This document shows, in pieces, positions 6,037-9,479 of a stretch of DNA of 9,479 nucleotides. Both the position numbers and the translations under genes were made by a program. This stretch comes from Sphingobacteriaceae bacterium UBA2059 (GTDB lineage: Bacteria > Bacteroidota > Bacteroidia > Sphingobacteriales > Sphingobacteriaceae). The notes below the pieces were generated by a model that saw nothing but the letters and a program-made list of their open reading frames with translations, was not told where the DNA came from and ran no database searches. Position 1 is the first letter of the stretch. Every line of letters begins with the position of its first letter. The stretch covers positions 1 to 9,479 of the forward strand of contig DDAL01000026.1 of assembly GCA_002332615.1 (NCBI GenBank), read 5' to 3'.

Positions 6037-6261
6037 GTGTAGTTTGTTTTATATGAATACATAATCTGATAATGGTATAACACATTCTATAAGCATGTGT
6101 TGGCAAGGCCACTGAATACAAAGTATACGCCGATGTTTTAGTTTCTTAAACTATTACTCAAGCCGCACTCGTTATAGTATGTAGTCTCCTTTACTCAGGT
6201 TTTGGCAAGATAATAAAATTTAAAAGGTACCAGGCCTCAATCCTGCCACAGCAGAAACCAA
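6037..6261 (-). other. 225-base gap upstream of rnr, with a leader inverted repeat
   Basis: This is the longest non-coding stretch in the window. I see no convincing small gene, tRNA or strong terminator in it. It holds an exact 7-bp inverted repeat, AACACAT (6079-6085) and ATGTGTT (6095-6101), with a 9-base loop, 43-65 bases before the rnr start codon. GCATGTGT occurs both at 6093-6100 and over the rnr start codon at 6033-6040. No good TAnnTTTG box was found; TATACTTTG at 6127-6119 (minus strand) has one extra base in the spacer. The rnr promoter probably lies here, but I cannot place it. Confidence 0.45.
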
Positions 6262-6876
6262 CTATAAGGTATCGGCAAGCGCTATCTGTACACTGTTTAA
6301 GCTTTCTAAATCAGTCAGAAAGGAATTAAGTTTAGACCGCCTGACCTCTACCGTTAAAAAGCAAGTCTCATTATAACCATTCCTAATTATGCAAGTATCA
6401 TACTTTTTTATCACACGCATAACCTCGTTCATAAGAGGATAGTCAAAGCTTAATCGGTAGGTGTCGTTTATAGTAAACTCAACTATGCTGGCTGCGGCAA
6501 GAGCATCCTGAGCTGTTGTTTTATACGCATTGATAAGGCCCGGAACTCCAAGCAGGGTGCCTCCAAAATACCTCACTACAACCACCAGCACATTTGTAAC
6601 ATCTGCAGACAGTATAGAATTAAGAATAGGCCTGCCGGCAGTTCCTGATGGCTCTCCATCATCATTGATTCTGAAAGTATTTCGGTCAGGCGTAAGCCTG
6701 TATGCCCAGCAGTGGTGTCGGGCTTTTGGATGCTCAGCTTTAATCGTTTCGATAGCCGGCTTAACCTCTGTTTCAGATTTTAAAGGAATAGCATAACCAA
6801 GAAATTTGCTTCCTTTGATCCTGAAAATGCTTTCAGACCGGTCTTTGATGCTTAAAAACGTATCAGTAAATAACAT
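6262..6876 (-). CDS. yigZ: YigZ/IMPACT-family protein
   Basis: The 204-residue length fits the UPF0029 (YigZ/IMPACT) family. The N-terminal domain carries the signature: KGSKFLGYA at 21-29, ARHHCWAYRL at 52-61, NDDGEPSGTAGRPIL at 71-85 and the block VVVVRYFGGTLLGVPGLINAY at 98-118. A smaller C-terminal domain (about 136-200) matches the DUF1949-type fold found in bacterial members. The biochemical role is not well settled; eukaryotic IMPACT affects translational control through the GCN system, and bacterial members are mostly uncharacterised. The gene is divergent from the SDR gene (79 bases between starts) and lies upstream of rnr on the same strand. The ATG at 6876 follows a TATACTTG sequence by four bases, so the transcript could be almost leaderless if that element is the promoter. 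Confidence 0.94.
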   Translation of the reverse strand: MLFTDTFLSIKDRSESIFRIKGSKFLGYAIPLKSETEVKPAIETIKAEHPKARHHCWAYRLTPDRNTFRINDDGEPSGTAGRPILNSILSADVTNVLVVVVRYFGGTLLGVPGLINAYKTTAQDALAAASIVEFTINDTYRLSFDYPLMNEVMRVIKKYDTCIIRNGYNETCFLTVEVRRSKLNSFLTDLESLNSVQIALADTL

Positions 6877-6880
6877 TAAG

Positions 6881-6888
6881 CAAGTATA
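6881..6888 (-). promoter_or_regulatory. Weak -7-like element before yigZ
   Basis: The minus-strand bases are TATACTTG, one mismatch from TAnnTTTG, ending four bases before the yigZ-like ATG. No TTTG is present at the usual -33 distance. The spacing is tight, as before the yeiH-like gene. A weak call in AT-rich DNA. Confidence 0.3.
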
Positions 6889-6955
6889 AAGATGATATTT
6901 AATAATAAAAACAGCGCAGGTCTCAGTATGTTATTGATATAGCAAACTAATAACT

Positions 6956-7825
6956 ATGGAAAACAACTTTAAACAAAAAGGGGCGCAACCACCACAGCAT
7001 CAATCCGTACAGCCGGGAATTGAAGCAGATATGACTCCGCGCCCTGCCTATGACGGCGAAACAATGAACGTCGTTAATAAGCTGGAGAATAAGGTGGCTA
7101 TAATTACCGGTGGTGATAGTGGAATAGGCCGGGCGGTAGCTGTTGCTTTTGCCCGAGAAGGTGCAGATATAGTGGTGTCGTATTTAAACGAGCATGAAGA
7201 TGCTAAAGAAACCAAATGGCAGGTGGAACAACTCGGCCGAAAATGCGTTTTAATAGCTGGTGATATCAGCGAAGAACAACAATGTATTGACATTGTTGAA
7301 GATGCGGTTCGCAATTTCAACCGCTTAGATATTGTAGTTAATAATGCTGCTGTGCAATATCCAAAAGATAATCTAGAAGATATAAGTGCAGAACAGCTTG
7401 AAAAAACATTTAAAACTAACATATTCCCACATTTTTATCTTTCTAAAGCGGCGCTAAAGTATTTGCAAAAGGGCAGCTGTATCATTAACACCACCTCTGT
7501 AACAGCTTACCGTGGGAGCAAACACCTGATCGACTATGCATCCACCAAGGGAGCCATAGTTGGGTTTACCCGGTCTTTATCTACTGCACTTGCCGAAAAA
7601 GGTATACGGGTTAATGGTGTAGCACCAGGACCTATATGGACCCCACTTATTCCCGCTACATTTCCTGGAGAACACGTGGCTACTTTTGGAAATAATGTAC
7701 CTTTAAAGCGACCCGGTCAGCCGGAGGAAGTTGCAACCTGCTACGTATTTCTGGCTTCTGAAGATTCTTCCTACATTACAGGCCAGGTACTGCATCCCAA
7801 TGGCGGTGAGATAATCAATGGTTAA
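6956..7825 (+). CDS. SDR-family oxidoreductase (YghA/general stress type)
   Basis: This is a classical short-chain dehydrogenase/reductase, an NAD(P)-dependent cytosolic oxidoreductase, 289 residues long. The Rossmann motif TGGDSGIG is at 51-58, a conserved Asp at D103 (GDIS), NNAA at 129-132, and the catalytic tetrad N155, S181, Y194 and K198 (YASTK) is complete. PGPIWTPL (224-231) and the C-terminal TGQVLHPNGG (275-284) are also family-typical. The roughly 45-residue N-terminal extension, rich in Gln and Pro (QPPQHQ at 11-16, then M.PRP), is characteristic of the YghA and B. subtilis general-stress SDR subgroup. The substrate cannot be read from the sequence. The start at 6956 is supported by this extension being family-like. 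A membrane-anchored protein gene begins 23 bases downstream, so the two may be co-transcribed. Confidence 0.95.
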   Translation: MENNFKQKGAQPPQHQSVQPGIEADMTPRPAYDGETMNVVNKLENKVAIITGGDSGIGRAVAVAFAREGADIVVSYLNEHEDAKETKWQVEQLGRKCVLIAGDISEEQQCIDIVEDAVRNFNRLDIVVNNAAVQYPKDNLEDISAEQLEKTFKTNIFPHFYLSKAALKYLQKGSCIINTTSVTAYRGSKHLIDYASTKGAIVGFTRSLSTALAEKGIRVNGVAPGPIWTPLIPATFPGEHVATFGNNVPLKRPGQPEEVATCYVFLASEDSSYITGQVLHPNGGEIING

Positions 7826-7848
7826 ATTAGTTGTTGTTTGAGACATAG

Positions 7849-9479
7849 ATGAAGAAAAGTTTCCTTATTGTTTTTGCAAGCCTCCTGTGTGTAGGCATAG
7901 GCTTGTTCTTTTTTCTCAAGCATCGAAAACTGGACGATTTTCAACCAGGTCTTAAACAACATCTTCAAAAACTAGTCAGGCAGGCGTCACAAGGTCTTTA
8001 TACCATAGAAGCCGATAAAGTTAATATTGATATCATTAACTCAAGGGTTATATTGTCTAATGTAACCATTAAACACGATTCGCTCGTTTATCAGCAATTA
8101 CTTAAAGAAAAAAAGGCGCCTGCCGACCTTTTCAAGCTGCATTTAACATCTCTCGCAATAGATGGCTTGCTTCCGGAGGATGTTGTAAAAAAGAAAGATA
8201 TAAGCTTGAATACCGTCATTCTTGAGAAACCTTTCTTACATATCTACCATCATTCCGGTAGTGGAATTCGCAGTGATAAGGATACTGTAAGCTTTTATAA
8301 GGCCATAAAAAATGAAATCGGAAGCCTTGAACTAAAAAAGCTTATACTTAAGGATGTCGATTTTACCTACCATCGTGTAAGTAATAAGGTACAGACAAGT
8401 TTTAAAGATCTGCACGTAGAACTCGACAGTATTCTAGTCAGCGAAGATAGCGCAAACGATACAACCCGGTTCCTGTTTGCAAAGAAGGCTGATATTTTAC
8501 TCAAGAATTTCAAGCATAAAACGGCCGACAGTCTTTACGTGTTGAGTTTCCATAAAATAAACATCAGTGCCGTTAATAACAATGTAAGTATTGAAAGTTT
8601 AAACCTGTCTCCAAGGTTGAGTAAGGCCAGACTTCGTCAAGTCCTTAAGGTAAGAAAAGACAGGTTCGATTTAAAATTTGCCGATATCCAGTTTAATGAA
8701 GTTGATTGGTGGAAAGTATTATCAAATGAAGGCCTGTTTGCAAAAACTGCTTATATACGTAGTGGTAGTATAGAGGTTTATAGCGATCATGAACTTCCTG
8801 CCGATAAACAAAGTAAAATAGGCAATTCCCCTCATCAGCAATTGTTTAAATTGAACTTTCCTTTGTATATCCAAACTATGAGGCTGAGTAATGTTGATAT
8901 AACGTATAGTGAGTACAACCCCAAAAGCGCAAAGGAAGGCAAGTTATACTTCAAAAAAACCAGTGGAGCAATAAACAACATCACTAACATTCCGGATAAA
9001 GTCCGGCAGAATGCACACCTTAAAATTGATGCAAGCACACAATTTATGGGCAGCGGATATATGAAAGCAGGTTTTGATTTTAATCTTGCGCGCCAGAAAG
9101 AGGGCATTTTCACAGCCTATGCTCATTTAGGCAAAATGGATGGTACGGTTTTGAACCCGGCTACCAAACCACTTGCAATGGTTGAAGTAAAAAAAGCAGA
9201 CGTTGTTAGATACGATGTTACTATTTACGGCGACAATCAATTCGGGAGGGGAAGAATAAGGCTTGCTTATAATGACTTAGAGGTTAAAGTTTTGAAAAAA
9301 ACTTCCAGGGGCGATTTCAAGAAAAGAGGCTTACTAAGCTTTTTTGCAAACAATTTTAAGTTGAATGATCATTACCCAAAAGACGGTAAGCCTCAAACAA
9401 TTAATACTTTTCACCAGCGGCCCGCTCATAAGTCTTTTTTTTCGCTTATATGGAAAACTATGCTGCCGGGTATAAAAGA
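7849..9479 (+). CDS. Large membrane-anchored protein, AsmA-like in appearance (3' end cut off)
   Basis: An open frame runs from the ATG at 7849 to the right edge with no stop: 543 complete codons plus two bases. The opening is MKKSFLIVF followed by a hydrophobic segment (about residues 4-23, ending FFFLKH), a single N-terminal membrane anchor or uncleaved signal; no lipobox Cys is evident after it. The rest is soluble, rich in Lys, Asn, Ser and Asp, with short beta-like repeats such as LKDVDFTYHR and MRLSNVDITYSEYN (the second near residue 345), which recall the repeating strands of AsmA/TamB-type proteins. The last visible residues, FFSLIWKTMLPGIK, look like the C-terminal helix common in Bacteroidota AsmA-like proteins, so perhaps only a few residues are missing. 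If so, it would face the periplasm and act in envelope lipid or outer-membrane homeostasis, but this is inference. No enzymatic motif is visible. The start is 23 bases after the SDR gene. Confidence 0.8.
   Translation, partial: MKKSFLIVFASLLCVGIGLFFFLKHRKLDDFQPGLKQHLQKLVRQASQGLYTIEADKVNIDIINSRVILSNVTIKHDSLVYQQLLKEKKAPADLFKLHLTSLAIDGLLPEDVVKKKDISLNTVILEKPFLHIYHHSGSGIRSDKDTVSFYKAIKNEIGSLELKKLILKDVDFTYHRVSNKVQTSFKDLHVELDSILVSEDSANDTTRFLFAKKADILLKNFKHKTADSLYVLSFHKINISAVNNNVSIESLNLSPRLSKARLRQVLKVRKDRFDLKFADIQFNEVDWWKVLSNEGLFAKTAYIRSGSIEVYSDHELPADKQSKIGNSPHQQLFKLNFPLYIQTMRLSNVDITYSEYNPKSAKEGKLYFKKTSGAINNITNIPDKVRQNAHLKIDASTQFMGSGYMKAGFDFNLARQKEGIFTAYAHLGKMDGTVLNPATKPLAMVEVKKADVVRYDVTIYGDNQFGRGRIRLAYNDLEVKVLKKTSRGDFKKRGLLSFFANNFKLNDHYPKDGKPQTINTFHQRPAHKSFFSLIWKTMLPGIK

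Noticed and set aside
6200..6261. Possible terminator after yigZ (short stems CTGC/GCAG, and GGTACC and AGGCCT palindromes before a T-rich run)
   Set aside because: The stems are only four to six bases, compete with one another, and none is positioned directly before a good T run.
7048..7422. A 124-codon minus-strand open frame
   Set aside because: It is antisense to the conserved Rossmann core of the SDR gene and its Ser/Thr-rich product looks like a shadow translation.
8835..9126. Two overlapping short minus-strand open frames
   Set aside because: They lie antisense to the long plus-strand frame that begins at 7849 and runs off the window; that frame has a sensible start, membrane anchor and unbroken coding sequence.
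1..9479. Search for CRISPR arrays, tRNA or rRNA genes, insertion-sequence ends, phage genes or a defence system
   Set aside because: No spaced repeats, transposase or integrase motifs, cloverleaf-like segments or defence-protein motifs were seen; the genes are housekeeping or ordinary metabolic types.

Overview
The window looks like ordinary chromosomal DNA from a member of the Bacteroidota, possibly Cytophagales or Sphingobacteriales; the genus cannot be told. The grounds are the protein styles (a roughly 710-residue RNase R, L21 with its basic KKKRRKGYKKKNGHRQQF-type tail), weak or absent Shine-Dalgarno sites with A-rich sequence before start codons, and the phylum's promoter signature (TTTG, then TAnnTTTG). 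That signature is clear before rplU, and its -7 half is clear before the prenyl synthase gene. Base composition is AT-leaning throughout, with no visible compositional break. I see no mobile element, tRNA, rRNA or CRISPR array.

Layout. Bases 1-2000 hold an accessory-looking pair on the minus strand: a LysR-type regulator (1086-1976) and, 79 bases downstream, a YeiH/UPF0324-family membrane protein (50-1006). A perfect 21-bp stem closes the pair at the left edge. Between the two genes lies a regularly spaced set of GTTAT/ATAAC half-sites that is a good candidate operator. On the plus strand rplU and rpmA (2134-2794) form the usual L21-L27 operon with a recognisable promoter and a strong bidirectional terminator. 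On the minus strand follow a short-chain-type polyprenyl synthetase (2864-3838), RNase R (3901-6036) and a YigZ/IMPACT-family protein (6262-6876). An rnr terminator that contains the rnr stop codon, followed at once by a -7 promoter element, suggests that the prenyl synthase has its own transcript. On the plus strand, divergent from yigZ, are an SDR oxidoreductase of the YghA/general-stress type (6956-7825) and, 23 bases later, a large membrane-anchored protein (7849 to the right edge, cut off) of AsmA-like appearance.

How they work together. The ribosomal proteins and RNase R belong to translation and RNA turnover, and the prenyl synthase supplies isoprenoid diphosphates. The regulator-transporter pair is the only clear two-gene functional module; its families suggest sulfur-oxyanion (sulfite or sulfate) handling. 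No gap between genes exceeds 300 bases; the largest is 225 bases, before rnr. I do not see a previously undescribed system here. The points worth a second look are regulatory: the half-site array, a palindromic promoter before the regulator gene, the rnr terminator and leader, and the unassigned protein at the right edge.
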